From a virus: a DNA stretch of 64,000 nt. The DNA is taken from the IMG/VR virus record IMGVR_UViG_3300009194_000007, positions 37,611-101,610 of that record; one strand, given 5' to 3'. Below the pieces are notes generated by a model. It saw nothing but the letters and a program-made list of their open reading frames with translations. It was not told the origin of the DNA and searched no databases. Shown in pieces: positions 24,301 to 33,323 of this stretch. Position 1 is the stretch's first letter; the number at the start of each line of letters is the position of its first letter. The position numbers were made by a program, and so were the translations under genes.

Positions 24301-26628
24301 TCAATCTCCGTAAATGCTATGATTGGTGCCAGACGGAAAATGAACGATGGGGGATGAATCCGTACCACGTTTGTTATCATTTTCCACCAGCTTACGCAGG
24401 TGTTCTTCAACCTTCTTCAGTAGGTCTTCCGATTTCTTGGCACCGGAATCATAGGTAGACTTCATCTCGTCTTTGACCTGACTCAGAACCTTATCCAACT
24501 GAGGATAGGACGCATCATACTTAGCACTGATATCCTTAATTGCGTTTTTCACATTGTTGGTATCAATGCTGTTTGACGAGAAGAATTTCTTGAATTTCTG
24601 GTCATATAGGCTATCCAATTTATCACCAAGCGACTTCATGCTTTCTTTCAAGCCATCAACCGAGTCACCAATCCTCGGGGTCACATCCTTGGTGTTCTGG
24701 GAAGCGATATATTGTTCTTTCGCCGCTTTAGCATCCCTCACGAATTGCCCGCCATCATTGGGGAGTGCCAGTCCGTCAGCGGGACGAGACATATACTGAT
24801 TCGAGTCAGGCGGCGCAACGTAACGCTTCTTCATCGCTTCGGGGGAAGCCAGATCAGGAGCCAGCATCTGACCGGCAAGGGATGCTCCGGTGGCTACTGT
24901 TGCCATGGTACCAAGACCCGGTACTGCACGAACCATGGAAACCCCTTTACGAACAACCGGCGCTGCTTTAGTAGCGTTCTTTTTAAGGAAATCAAGCGCC
25001 CGTTTGATCATTCCACCTTTGGGATTCTTCCCTTTGGGCTTCGGTTTTCCGGTAGACGGATCAATGTCGGGAGTCGAGTTACCGAATCCACCAAGACGGC
25101 GCAGTTTCAGAATAGCAGCCACCGTTCCAGCAATCCCCAACAGGGTATTCGAGATCGTTCCCAGAACCGTCCTGATACCGTTCAAGGCGATACTGGCACC
25201 TTTCATGATGGTCTGCCAAATCTGCCCGTCACGAAGCCGCTTGAGCCATTTGACCTGATCTTTCTCATGCTCGGTAGATTTCTTCAGCGTATCCCCGATG
25301 TCATTGAGCGATACAAACTCACGATCAATCGTACTGCCTGTTTTCTGCTGTTGATCGTAACTGCGTTTTTGCCAATTGCTGTTCTCTTCGGCCATAGCAA
25401 CGATGACTTCTTTCATTCGTTCGTTGCCTTTGGTGATTTCCGCCATGTTGACCATTGAAACATTCAGCGGTGAACTACTCAGCATATCACCAATGGACTG
25501 AGCGTTCTGGTGAGTAAGCAACTGCGTGTTCGATCCAATTACTGATAGGTGATTCAGAACACTTTGCTGATAAAGCAAGGTATGTTGTTGAACCTGACTA
25601 TTGATGATCGCACTTGCAAAGGCACCACCGATATCAACCACATTACCAAACATACCCGAAACATCCTGTTTGAATCCTAACAAGATATCACGGATTTCAG
25701 TCAAAAGACTCACTTTAGGGTCTTGATCCAAACCACCAGACGCGCCCGCGTTTGTTCCACGGAGATTGAGGCTTCGCAGATACATAAGGGTGGACATGCG
25801 GGCACCCCACCGGGAGTCACCCTGTTCTCCCCGCGCACGCGCATCCTCGCGGTTCTGGGCACGCGACCGACTGATGCCCGTAGTAGCTTCCAATAGCGAT
25901 TCACCGATAGCCTTAACCGGCATACCCATGATCCCTTGACGCCACATGCGCACAAAGAACCCATTTGTGTTGTCGATGGCACCCGTTCTCAGGAACTCGG
26001 TCTGTTTGCTAATAGCTTCGACAATACGATCAGTATCACTCTTTCTCTTTTTGAACCCAAAAAGAATACCACTCACCGTGGTTCTAAGTGAATTGCCGAT
26101 AAAACGAAGCGTATTCCATACCGGAAACCGCATGAAGTCTTGGAAACTCAAGTACAACGACCGGAGAGACGTTTCGCCTTTCGAAGTTAGGTGTTCCAAC
26201 GCACGGATCATTTCACGACGCTGGCGCTTAGATTCCAGATGCAATTTGTTCGTATGCAACCGTTCATCGACTGAAATAAGTTGCATCCGCCTATACATCG
26301 GATCGACAATCTCGTTGAAGGCATTGGAAACACGAACCGTGAATACAGTCCCTTTCAGTTGTTCAACAAGAGGAACATATTCGTCTTCTTGCCATTGCAT
26401 TTGAGGCGGTCTGATTGGTGATGATCCAGAACTAACAAACCGCCCGTTGGAATCACGTTCCTGTTTCGTCAGCCCAGCAACCGCTTCCGTGTTGTCCTGA
26501 ATAGCTTGAAGTTGTTGACGCATGATCCCAGCGGCACCTAGCGATGCCGCCGAATCCGTCACTCCTTGCTGTTCAAACAGGTTGGTCATCGAATTGAACT
26601 GATCGATCTCAGACTGAGAGATATTCAT
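24301..26628 (-). CDS. Tape measure protein
   Basis: 775 aa, among the longest genes in the tail block. Mostly helical with coiled-coil stretches at the N-terminus (residues 1-60) and C-terminus (about 660-760). Two hydrophobic Gly/Ala-rich segments at about 490-520 and 580-610 could insert in the host membrane. A basic Pro/Gly/Lys linker (TGKPKPKGKNPKGG) separates them. Composition, size and place beside the baseplate hub genes fit a tape measure such as T4 gp29. It sets tail length and leaves first during ejection. No catalytic domain is seen. Confidence 0.78.
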   Translation of the reverse strand: MNISQSEIDQFNSMTNLFEQQGVTDSAASLGAAGIMRQQLQAIQDNTEAVAGLTKQERDSNGRFVSSGSSPIRPPQMQWQEDEYVPLVEQLKGTVFTVRVSNAFNEIVDPMYRRMQLISVDERLHTNKLHLESKRQRREMIRALEHLTSKGETSLRSLYLSFQDFMRFPVWNTLRFIGNSLRTTVSGILFGFKKRKSDTDRIVEAISKQTEFLRTGAIDNTNGFFVRMWRQGIMGMPVKAIGESLLEATTGISRSRAQNREDARARGEQGDSRWGARMSTLMYLRSLNLRGTNAGASGGLDQDPKVSLLTEIRDILLGFKQDVSGMFGNVVDIGGAFASAIINSQVQQHTLLYQQSVLNHLSVIGSNTQLLTHQNAQSIGDMLSSSPLNVSMVNMAEITKGNERMKEVIVAMAEENSNWQKRSYDQQQKTGSTIDREFVSLNDIGDTLKKSTEHEKDQVKWLKRLRDGQIWQTIMKGASIALNGIRTVLGTISNTLLGIAGTVAAILKLRRLGGFGNSTPDIDPSTGKPKPKGKNPKGGMIKRALDFLKKNATKAAPVVRKGVSMVRAVPGLGTMATVATGASLAGQMLAPDLASPEAMKKRYVAPPDSNQYMSRPADGLALPNDGGQFVRDAKAAKEQYIASQNTKDVTPRIGDSVDGLKESMKSLGDKLDSLYDQKFKKFFSSNSIDTNNVKNAIKDISAKYDASYPQLDKVLSQVKDEMKSTYDSGAKKSEDLLKKVEEHLRKLVENDNKRGTDSSPIVHFPSGTNHSIYGD

Positions 26629-26636
26629 AGATCACC

Positions 26637-28793
26637 TTAGAGTGTTGTCCCCAACTTGGAATATGCAACCTGAACCGCATTGCGATAGTAGGGGAGATAC
26701 TTCCTGACCACGGTTTTCGAAGTCACATCATAAACATAGAAGCTGGATTGCATAGTGGTGTTCATGTTGAATCGATCCGTTTCCGGGCCGGGTTCAGTGA
26801 CATACCAGATTTCAATGTTGACCTTATCCGCAAGGCTGAAACCAACGATGAAGTCAGCCCGATACTTCTGACCTTTCAATCCCATTTTGATGGAATCCCA
26901 AATCGGTGCCGGATCGGTCGGTGAAATAATCTTGTCCTTGCGGTTTTTGAAGAACAAATTGCGCATCCAACGACTGAAACGACTGGTCGCCATGCTGTCA
27001 TCCGCTTTGGTCTGGTGATAGATGGTGAACAAGTCCTGCATCACCTTCCCTTTGAGAGCCGCTTGGGTATAGGCACTGTTCTCTGCATGAGTTCGAATGT
27101 TCTCAACACGAGAATCCATGGCCCGTTGATCGATACCATCCTCATCCATGGGGACGTATGACTCTTCCATCTTGTTGCGGCGCGGATTCAGATTGAACCG
27201 TTTGCCCAGACCACTCTTCCCGTTGCTTGTGGTTTCATCCGGTTGACCTTCATCGGCAATATCCTTAGCCAACTGTTTGCGCTGTGCAATCAGGGCGGCT
27301 TCACGTTCGGCGGACGATGCAGATTCCTGATCGGTATTCTTGATACGATCCATGCTATTGCGGGCTTTATTCAGAGCATTCTTCATGTTGGTACCATGCT
27401 TGTCCTGAAACTCTTTATCCGCTTTAGCACGCTGTTCGGCTTGGCGTTTTGCTCGCTGTTCATTGCCTTGGCGAATCTGACTCTGAATATCCACCACACG
27501 AGCCGCTTCTTCAGGGTCAGGTGCAGTGTTGTTCCGGTAGTATTCAGATTTAGCCTGCTGGTACTCGGACTTGGCATCTTCCCAATAGGTCGGGAGATCA
27601 TATTTTACGAACGTAGTCCAATTCGCAGCATCGCCGCGCATATCCGTGTACTCGCGCTTCATTTCCTGTTTAAAAGTTTCGTAATCGAACGATTTTCCTT
27701 TATTGATGAGTTTACGAGTGACCCGATATGTGGCAGCCTCAATTTTCTTTTTACGTTTGTATTGCGTCACACGGTCAACCCGTGCTTGTCGCTTGGCATC
27801 CGCTTTGGCTTGAACATGGGCACTATCTTCCGCATCCTGACGAGATTTGAGCATGTCTTGACGACGCAACTCGCCAACTTCGCCCGTGAGGTCTTTCGAC
27901 AAAGAGCGCATCATCGACTGGGCGACGCCATTATTGATGCCATGAGCAAAGATATCACCATCGGTCTTATCCATACGCGCCACGTTGAGCGTCAGATGTC
28001 GAATGGCTTCTTGTACCGTCTCGACAGGAGTACCCAGTTCCACTCCGTTACGATCATAGAGGCTGAATGAACTATCGAGACTGTTGTACCAAATTTCCAC
28101 GAACATCTTCTGATCAATCTGGTAACCAAGAATGAATGTCTTCCCCCAATGCTGACCAGTCAGGCTAAATTTGTTGGGTCGAACATGTTGCTTGCTCTGA
28201 TCCCAGAACTTCCACCAGCTTGCCCACCGAGACTTCGGGATACGGGTATGGTTAGCATAGAACTCGCCCGGAATAATTTCCTGCGCGTTGATCTTATCCA
28301 CGATGACAGTTGCACGATTCCGCTTGTTGCGCTCACCCGGATCAATATCATCTATGGACGGGTCATATGGATGACCACCATTCTTCATGGCAATTCTAGC
28401 CTGCCTACTATAATACTTGATACGCATTCCGGGAGGAACAATAGGCAAGCCGTTGATGGTCTTTCCATTCACACGGAAATGCTTAGCAATTCGACGTACC
28501 GCTTTCGTTGCACTATCACCACTGGTGATCTGGCTAATATCAACACCCAGACCCTGCAATACTGCGACAGAAGTGGGATAACTGTCATAGTTTGAATACA
28601 CACGCTTGAAACTATCAAACGAAATATCCTTACCCCGAAACTCCGTGTTGTTTTCGGTTTTCGCCTCAGACAACATTACCTGAGACGACATAACGAACGC
28701 TTCAGAACTCTCAATGAGATTGCTCTTAACAAGTTCTTCCAGAAGATACTTGCCGACATCTTCCATGTCAAATTGATTCGGATCATTGGCCAT
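26637..28793 (-). CDS. Large tail-associated protein with duplicated terminal domain
   Basis: 718 aa, function unrecognised. Two related domains flank a long helical, Lys/Arg/Gln-rich middle (about 300-520). Domain A (about 205-275) has GQHWGKTFILGYQIDQKMFV, EIWYNSLDSSFSLYD and VQEAIRHL. Domain B (about 635-718) has GQKYRADFIVGFSLADKVNI, EIWYVTEPG, SSFYVYD and AVQVAYSKL. An N-terminal helix region with SQVMLSEAK precedes them. Position 8 bases from the tape measure and behind a late promoter makes it a virion or tail-assembly protein. The charged middle could bind DNA or act as a scaffold. Confidence 0.78.
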   Translation of the reverse strand: MANDPNQFDMEDVGKYLLEELVKSNLIESSEAFVMSSQVMLSEAKTENNTEFRGKDISFDSFKRVYSNYDSYPTSVAVLQGLGVDISQITSGDSATKAVRRIAKHFRVNGKTINGLPIVPPGMRIKYYSRQARIAMKNGGHPYDPSIDDIDPGERNKRNRATVIVDKINAQEIIPGEFYANHTRIPKSRWASWWKFWDQSKQHVRPNKFSLTGQHWGKTFILGYQIDQKMFVEIWYNSLDSSFSLYDRNGVELGTPVETVQEAIRHLTLNVARMDKTDGDIFAHGINNGVAQSMMRSLSKDLTGEVGELRRQDMLKSRQDAEDSAHVQAKADAKRQARVDRVTQYKRKKKIEAATYRVTRKLINKGKSFDYETFKQEMKREYTDMRGDAANWTTFVKYDLPTYWEDAKSEYQQAKSEYYRNNTAPDPEEAARVVDIQSQIRQGNEQRAKRQAEQRAKADKEFQDKHGTNMKNALNKARNSMDRIKNTDQESASSAEREAALIAQRKQLAKDIADEGQPDETTSNGKSGLGKRFNLNPRRNKMEESYVPMDEDGIDQRAMDSRVENIRTHAENSAYTQAALKGKVMQDLFTIYHQTKADDSMATSRFSRWMRNLFFKNRKDKIISPTDPAPIWDSIKMGLKGQKYRADFIVGFSLADKVNIEIWYVTEPGPETDRFNMNTTMQSSFYVYDVTSKTVVRKYLPYYRNAVQVAYSKLGTTL

Positions 28794-28826
28794 TAGAAAA
28801 TCCCCTATTTATGATCGATTTCTTGG

Positions 28827-28837
28827 GTATTTATAAA
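28827..28837 (-). promoter_or_regulatory. T4-type late promoter motif
   Basis: Minus strand TTATAAATACC, 34 bases ahead of ATG 28793 and directly downstream of a terminator. Confidence 0.7.
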
Positions 28838-28842
28838 AAGAT

Positions 28843-28867
28843 AAACCCTCTCAGAACGAGAGGGTTT
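28843..28867. terminator. Intrinsic terminator
   Basis: Perfect 10-bp stem AAACCCTCTC / GAGAGGGTTT with a 5-base loop. It covers the stop codon of the 61-aa gene and separates it from the next late promoter. Confidence 0.82.
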
Positions 28868-29036
28868 TTGGGAGAACATACGGGTCTTTGTTCTTTATGT
28901 CCTTTTCAAGTTCGGTTATGAAGAACCTAACATTGGCCACCGACATCTGACCAATGTCAATCGGCGAGATTCTTAGAATCTTGCACAACTCATAGCAGTT
29001 CTTCAAAACCATCTGGTGCGGCTGGGAATAAAACAT
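28851..29036 (-). CDS. Small protein overlapping the 3' end of the gp26-like gene
   Basis: 61 aa from ATG 29036, in another frame from the upstream gene and overlapping its last 47 bases; a purine-rich AGAGG precedes the start very closely. The product is helical, with NCYELCKILRISPIDIGQMS and FFITELEKDIKNKDPY. In T4-like phages a small hub-assembly gene often accompanies gp26, so a chaperone role is plausible. The overlap, the following terminator and the sensible composition support a real gene. Family not confirmed. Confidence 0.6.
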   Translation of the reverse strand: MFYSQPHQMVLKNCYELCKILRISPIDIGQMSVANVRFFITELEKDIKNKDPYVLPKTLSF

Positions 29037-29874
29037 CCTCTGCTTGAAAGGGCAGCGGTCCCCGCGTGACCTCCCCGCACGCGGGGCACTTGTAATCGAC
29101 GTAGCGTTGAACACCGAAACTGAAGTAATCGTGATACTTACGAACGAATGCCATTTCCTTACCCGTGACATTCTCACGAACCCAGTCAATCTTACTGCGC
29201 ATAGGCATCTTCATACCGGTGTCGATAGAAGCGATACGCATCAGATAATCGTATTCGTACTGCTTTCCTTCCTTGGTGGTCATGAACTGTTCCACTTCGA
29301 TCTCATCGGCAACGATATTGTGACGAACCTCAATCGCACTGCCCGGCTGTTTGGACAGGGGAATCTTGAGCGGCACCTTTACATTCTCATCGAGATCATT
29401 GACATCGAGTTTGGTCAGATCAACCTTGTGACTGGACTTATGCCAACATTCCTGATTCGAACACGTCAGTTCCACTTCCTTGATGGCGGAATAGTTGTTG
29501 GCCCAAATCCAAACCAACAGCCAGTCACGATCATTGACAGCGATCTTCTCATAGTAGTCACAGTCGTTGAGAATGCCCTTCAGAACGCTGTTGAGCGTGC
29601 GTGCATAGTTCTCCGTGGTCGCGGTGGACAACAGTTCCTCGTCCTTGACCAGAATATCACGACAGGTGATAGACGCCGGGTACCAAAGGTATCCACCAGA
29701 CGGCAGATCGATGACCATGGTGCTGGACTCAATGGATGTATCCGATTCAGGAACGTATTCCTGTTTCGGTTCTTCCTTGTCCTGTTTCGGTTGAGAGGTT
29801 TTGCGCCGAGTGGTTCGACGCTTAGGCTGATCCTCATCTTCAAACATAGCCTGAGTCGGTTTCTTTGTTGCCAT
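28990..29874 (-). CDS. Baseplate hub assembly protein (gp26-like) with zinc-binding Cys pairs
   Basis: 294 aa. After a disordered basic N-terminus (RRTTRRKTSQPKQDKEEPKQ) comes a globular part with LPSGGYLWYPASITCRDILVKDEELLS, two Cys clusters (CSNQEC with HKSSH near residue 140, and CPACG near 265) and GPLPFQAEDVLFP at the end. This follows the T4 gp26-type hub-assembly family, which carries such Cys pairs. It probably helps assemble or load the central hub. Late promoter 25-36 bases upstream. Confidence 0.7.
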   Translation of the reverse strand: MATKKPTQAMFEDEDQPKRRTTRRKTSQPKQDKEEPKQEYVPESDTSIESSTMVIDLPSGGYLWYPASITCRDILVKDEELLSTATTENYARTLNSVLKGILNDCDYYEKIAVNDRDWLLVWIWANNYSAIKEVELTCSNQECWHKSSHKVDLTKLDVNDLDENVKVPLKIPLSKQPGSAIEVRHNIVADEIEVEQFMTTKEGKQYEYDYLMRIASIDTGMKMPMRSKIDWVRENVTGKEMAFVRKYHDYFSFGVQRYVDYKCPACGEVTRGPLPFQAEDVLFPAAPDGFEELL

Positions 29875-29898
29875 AGAATTGCTACTCCTTTGTCACGC

Positions 29899-29910
29899 CC
29901 TATTTATAGG
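29899..29910 (-). promoter_or_regulatory. T4-type late promoter motif
   Basis: Palindromic CCTATAAATAGG, 25 bases ahead of ATG 29874; overlaps the stop codon of the upstream tube-fold gene. Confidence 0.65.
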
Positions 29911-30653
29911 AAATCGATGATGCGATTGAATATGCGGGATTTGGTCATGCCATCCATGTCACCGAATACGAACTTGGAATGATTGCTCTGTTCAAACGTA
30001 ATCTCACGTTCCGCCGCTTCAATCTTAGGCATGAGTTCCGATTCGGGAATGATCTTGTGCTTGACACGATCCCCAGTCAGGGTCAACGAATACTGCATGA
30101 TTCCATCACTCTCTTGTGATGAACTCAATGCTGCCACATTAGTCAGGAAGAATCCCTCATAGTAACTCACATGAAGATCGATGTTCGTACTGGACATGCG
30201 ATAGTATTTAATCGTCTTCTTGTACAATGCTGGCGGGTTAAAAGTTCCATCTGGGTTCTCAACCAAATGGGTCCAGTCATTGATGTACTTGAGAGTCCTG
30301 CCGTCCTCATACTCATCGAGGGTCACGGTGATGGCACCGAGGTCACGGTGATGGGCCGTGTAGATGTATCCGGGCGCACCGTTCACCTTCTGGGTATCAA
30401 AAGAGTAAAACGGAACCTCAATCGAATGCACCCGATGATTAATCTCATCTGCATCTGACGCCGATTCATCGCGTTTTTGCGATACTCCCCCTGTATTCAC
30501 TTTTCCATAGAGGCCACCGCCCGACATCACATTACCCGAGGTGGGGTCGATGGGATGGGATGAAATGATAGGCATTTCCACTCGCCAGAGATAATCATAC
30601 TGAGGTGATTGATCGTTCTTACGTTGTGTATAGTCAAGAATCCGCGAAGCCAT
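29904..30653 (-). CDS. Tail-tube-fold protein, probable tube initiator/cap (gp48/gp54-like)
   Basis: ATG 30653 is chosen because it shares bases with the upstream stop (TAATG). The 249-aa product has the layout of tail-tube-fold proteins: DYLWRVEMPI, a strand IEVPFYSFDTQKVNG, GAITVTLDEYEDGRTLKYINDW, and a late segment INDLHVSYYEGFFLTNV-type preceding a C-terminal strand SLTLTGDRVKHKI. In T4, gp48 and gp54 share the tube fold and sit between baseplate and tube. This gene and its upstream neighbour are the best candidates for that pair. Confidence 0.68.
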   Translation of the reverse strand: MASRILDYTQRKNDQSPQYDYLWRVEMPIISSHPIDPTSGNVMSGGGLYGKVNTGGVSQKRDESASDADEINHRVHSIEVPFYSFDTQKVNGAPGYIYTAHHRDLGAITVTLDEYEDGRTLKYINDWTHLVENPDGTFNPPALYKKTIKYYRMSSTNIDLHVSYYEGFFLTNVAALSSSQESDGIMQYSLTLTGDRVKHKIIPESELMPKIEAAEREITFEQSNHSKFVFGDMDGMTKSRIFNRIIDFL

Positions 30654-31255
30654 TAGATACCCCCATTGCCGAGTTGCTTGGTGTCGAACGCAATGTCCAC
30701 ATCGAAGGTGAAGACTTCGCTGGACGAATAACTCATCTGTGCCGGGCTGATCTCGACGGGAAAGCATCCAGAAAGCGTCACAGCCTCGTCTATGAGGAAA
30801 TCAGACGTATCCTTGAGGTTGAGTCGAATGGACCGCTTGTAGCCTTCTGGGCGCTTCCTGCGGCCTTCTAGGGCAGTGTTCATATCGCGGTACCATTCCA
30901 CGAAGAAGCGATATGAGGTCAAGTCCTGATCGTCCCAAAACGTGATGCGACAGGTATTCGGCGAATTGTCCTTGCCGGGGTACTTCACCGGCTTGTTCTG
31001 GACGTATCGGGTAATCTGACTCTGTGTATGGGAAGGCAGGGCTACGTCACTGGCATAGTAGGTGATGCGTGATGAGAACCCATCCAAGAACACCACTTCC
31101 CACATGTATGCTTTCTGGGGTTCTCCTGTGGGTCGAAACACCCCCTTGGCCACATTCCCCACTGTACCCAACAGACTATCCCCATTCTGGTTACCTGCCA
31201 TCCTGCCAACAGACCCCAGCATCTTCTTACCAGATGAAATTAGATCAAATCCCAT
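30653..31255 (-). CDS. Tail-tube-fold protein, probable baseplate tube initiator
   Basis: 200 aa with a Gly-rich N-terminus and a tube domain that parallels the tail tube protein at 35,279-35,794: CRITFWDDQDLTSYRFFVEWYRD against VTFWDDEAHTVYTFFKDWME, and AQMSYSSSEVFTFDVDIAFD against IQMSYDSSEHMTVEVTFSFD. It is therefore a paralogue of the tube. Location at the head of the baseplate operon, rather than beside the sheath, points to a gp54/gp48-type initiator. Late promoter 35 bases upstream. Confidence 0.75.
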   Translation of the reverse strand: MGFDLISSGKKMLGSVGRMAGNQNGDSLLGTVGNVAKGVFRPTGEPQKAYMWEVVFLDGFSSRITYYASDVALPSHTQSQITRYVQNKPVKYPGKDNSPNTCRITFWDDQDLTSYRFFVEWYRDMNTALEGRRKRPEGYKRSIRLNLKDTSDFLIDEAVTLSGCFPVEISPAQMSYSSSEVFTFDVDIAFDTKQLGNGGI

Positions 31256-31289
31256 TTACGGCTTGCTCCTATGTATGTCTCGTTTCATC

Positions 31290-31300
31290 GGGTATTTATG
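31290..31300 (-). promoter_or_regulatory. T4-type late promoter motif
   Basis: Minus strand CATAAATACCC, 35 bases ahead of ATG 31255, immediately outside the left inverted repeat. Confidence 0.6.
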
Positions 31301-31304
31301 GTGC

Positions 31305-31395
31305 GAATATGGGATTTGACATCAAGATATATCTATTTTCATCCCCCCACCCCCAAGCTTCGCTGCGCTCGCTCCCCAGCGGGGGCTTGTTAGAT
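31305..31395. repeat. Left arm of 91-bp inverted repeat
   Basis: The arm runs inward from GAATATGGGATTTGACATC and ends at GGGGGCTTGTTAGAT. Its reverse complement occurs at 35,961-36,051 with only three differences. It contains an AT-rich outer part, a C6-A-C5 tract and a GC-rich part with TTCGCTGCGCTCGC. The 310-base gap between the divergent genes at 31,255 and 31,566 is otherwise empty apart from late promoters at each end. Confidence 0.92.
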
Positions 31396-31521
31396 ATTAT
31401 TAACAATGGTAAACGATTATTATTCTCATTTAATAACATTGGCAAACGCATTATTGAGTCATTTGAGTCCTATACTCATGTAAGAATGATTCCTATTCAT
31501 AGTGCTTGGATTATTTCATCT

Positions 31522-31532
31522 CCTGATAAATA
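31522..31532 (+). promoter_or_regulatory. T4-type late promoter motif
   Basis: CTGATAAATAC, 34 bases ahead of ATG 31566; the same GATAAATACAATCA string recurs ahead of the tail tube gene. Confidence 0.65.
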
Positions 31533-31565
31533 CAATCAAAGTTGATCCATTTGGGAGACAGAACT

Positions 31566-31769
31566 ATGTCAAAGAAACGATATACGAACTATACGTCTGA
31601 ACTTCGTGCTGTTCATTTCAGTGATGGTTCAACTCAGTTCCTCATGCGTGGTCAGTCCATCGAAAGTGATGATAAAGCTGCCCGTGCAGAAGACGGTATC
31701 AAGGTAGTTGAAGTTGAAGATACCACGAAGCGTACAACTACACGTTCCACCAGTAAGACCTCAGAGTAA
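31566..31769 (+). CDS. Small hypothetical protein upstream of tail sheath
   Basis: 67 aa. ATG 31566 has GGGAG 9 bases upstream; an in-frame TTG at 31542 is less likely. The first half is beta-like (LRAVHFSDGSTQFLMRGQ) and the tail is Thr/Ser/Lys-rich (TTKRTTTRSTSKTSE). Small proteins with a similar front end are common just before sheath genes in myophages, but I know no proven function. It is separated from the sheath gene by 43 bases and probably shares its transcript. Confidence 0.7.
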   Translation: MSKKRYTNYTSELRAVHFSDGSTQFLMRGQSIESDDKAARAEDGIKVVEVEDTTKRTTTRSTSKTSE

Positions 31770-31812
31770 GTCTGAAGCCACATTACCAGTTAAAACAGTC
31801 AAGGAGTTTTAA

Positions 31813-33291
31813 ATGTCTTTTGGAAATTCACCGGGTGTGTATAACAGGATTGAAGATCAATCCTTCGTGGTTAGTGGCGGTGGCGTGATTGCTGGTGGCA
31901 TTGTCGTGTCAGCAAAGCGTGGCCCCACTGAAGTCAATGTTGTGACTTCTGCAAAACAATTCATTCGTCAGTACGGTCTTCCGAGTCGTGATAACCCGTC
32001 TCTGTATTGCGCTCTGCGCTTCCTTAATCGTGCTGGAATTCTTAGTGTTCGTCGCGTGATCAATGACGCTACGCTGGCAACTGGCGATCTGCCTGACCCA
32101 AATTCTGGTCCCGTCCCCCATTTGACCGTAGAAGCGGCGAACGAGGGTGCATGGGGCAATGCCATCACTGTCGAGTTTGCGACCATTGTGGGTGCCCCTA
32201 CGGGCGTTTTCGGCGTGGTTGTGAAGGAAGACGGACAGGTGGTTGAGCAATTCAGCGTAAGTCGTGACCCGGATGCCAAGAATGGTTATGGCAACAACAT
32301 CTTCATCGAGGATGTCATCAATAACCAGTCTGAGTTCATTCAGGTTCAGGACAACCCGACTATCACTGCGCCGTATAACATGAGTGCTGTTATCAACCTG
32401 TCTGGTGGTGCCGATGACACCGTGGCTCCGACCTCTGGTGACATCATGACTGCATGGGATGAGTTCAAGAATGAAGAAGATGTCGAAGCCCAGCTTCTGA
32501 TCAATGCAGGTTGGACCGCTCCTTCTGTCCAGAGCAAGATGCTGGAAGTGGCTGACACTCGTTTTGATGCTTATGCCATTCTCGATGTACCCCAGTCTGC
32601 TGCATCCAGCATTCAGGACATGATTGACTATCGCAACACCCAGTTGGGTGCCGATACCTATTTCGGTGGTCTGTATGGCGGTTGGCTGAAGGTGTATGAC
32701 CAGTACAACGACCGTGAAGTGACGATCCCTCCGTCTGGCGACGTGGCGGCTGCCTTCGTTGATACGGCAACCAACTATGAGCGTTGGGACGCTCCGGCTG
32801 GTATGCGTCGTGGTGTCATTCCTAGCACGCTGGGCGTGACCAAGGTCATGAATGAAGGTGAGCGTGACATGCTCTACAACAACGGCATCAACCCCGTTAC
32901 CTCGTTCCCCGGTGTCAATGCTGTTATCTTCGGTCAGAAATCGCTTCAGATGGCTGCCAGTGCCCTTGATCGTGCCAACGTGGTCATGAGTCTGCTGTGG
33001 ATCAATGAGCGCATGAAAGAAGCCCTCAAGCCGTTTGTGTTCGAACCCAATACTGAATACACCCGGAATGCGGTCAACTTCCTTCTGTCCAGCTTCCTTG
33101 AATCCATTCAGGTTCGTGGTGGTCTGTATGGCTTCGCTGTTGATACCTCGACGGATATCAACACGCCACAGGCGATTGACAACAACGAACTGATGGTTGA
33201 TGTTTACGTGCAGCCTGTTAAAACAGCCGAGTACGTGCGTGTCAGCACTATCGTTACCCGGACTGGGGTATCCCTCTCCTTCGGTAAGTAA
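31813..33291 (+). CDS. Tail sheath protein (gp18-like)
   Basis: 492 aa with AAGGAG 7 bases before ATG 31813. Sheath hallmarks: N-terminal SPGVYNRIEDQSFVV, GGIVVSAKRGPTEVNVVTSAKQF, a central NAGWTAPSVQSKMLEVADTRFDAYAILD, the PPSGDVAAAFVDTATNYERWDAPAG region, NPVTSFPGVNAVIFGQKSL, and a C-terminal VDVYVQPVKTAEYVRVSTIVTRTGVSLSF that forms the inter-subunit beta strand. Contracts during ejection. It lies inside the inverted-repeat cassette with the tube gene. Confidence 0.95.
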   Translation: MSFGNSPGVYNRIEDQSFVVSGGGVIAGGIVVSAKRGPTEVNVVTSAKQFIRQYGLPSRDNPSLYCALRFLNRAGILSVRRVINDATLATGDLPDPNSGPVPHLTVEAANEGAWGNAITVEFATIVGAPTGVFGVVVKEDGQVVEQFSVSRDPDAKNGYGNNIFIEDVINNQSEFIQVQDNPTITAPYNMSAVINLSGGADDTVAPTSGDIMTAWDEFKNEEDVEAQLLINAGWTAPSVQSKMLEVADTRFDAYAILDVPQSAASSIQDMIDYRNTQLGADTYFGGLYGGWLKVYDQYNDREVTIPPSGDVAAAFVDTATNYERWDAPAGMRRGVIPSTLGVTKVMNEGERDMLYNNGINPVTSFPGVNAVIFGQKSLQMAASALDRANVVMSLLWINERMKEALKPFVFEPNTEYTRNAVNFLLSSFLESIQVRGGLYGFAVDTSTDINTPQAIDNNELMVDVYVQPVKTAEYVRVSTIVTRTGVSLSFGK

Positions 33292-33295
33292 GCAA

Positions 33296-33323
33296 AAAGC
33301 CCCGCCAAGCGGGGCTTTCTTTT
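33296..33323. terminator. Bidirectional terminator after sheath gene
   Basis: Stem AAAGCCCCGC / GCGGGGCTTT with loop CAA, followed by CTTTT on the plus strand and by AAAAAG-derived T-run on the minus strand. It sits between the converging sheath and endonuclease genes. Confidence 0.85.

Noticed and set aside
27243-28070. 275-codon plus-strand frame opposite the 718-aa tail gene
   Set aside because: Phe/Leu/Arg-rich mirror of a Lys/Glu/Gln-rich helix, without start signals.
29044-29982. 312-codon plus-strand frame opposite the gp26-like gene
   Set aside because: Antisense shadow; the minus-strand gene has a promoter, ribosome site and Cys-pair motifs.
31316-31344. Sigma70 promoter from TTGACA in the left inverted-repeat arm
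   Set aside because: No acceptable -10 occurs 16-18 bases downstream.
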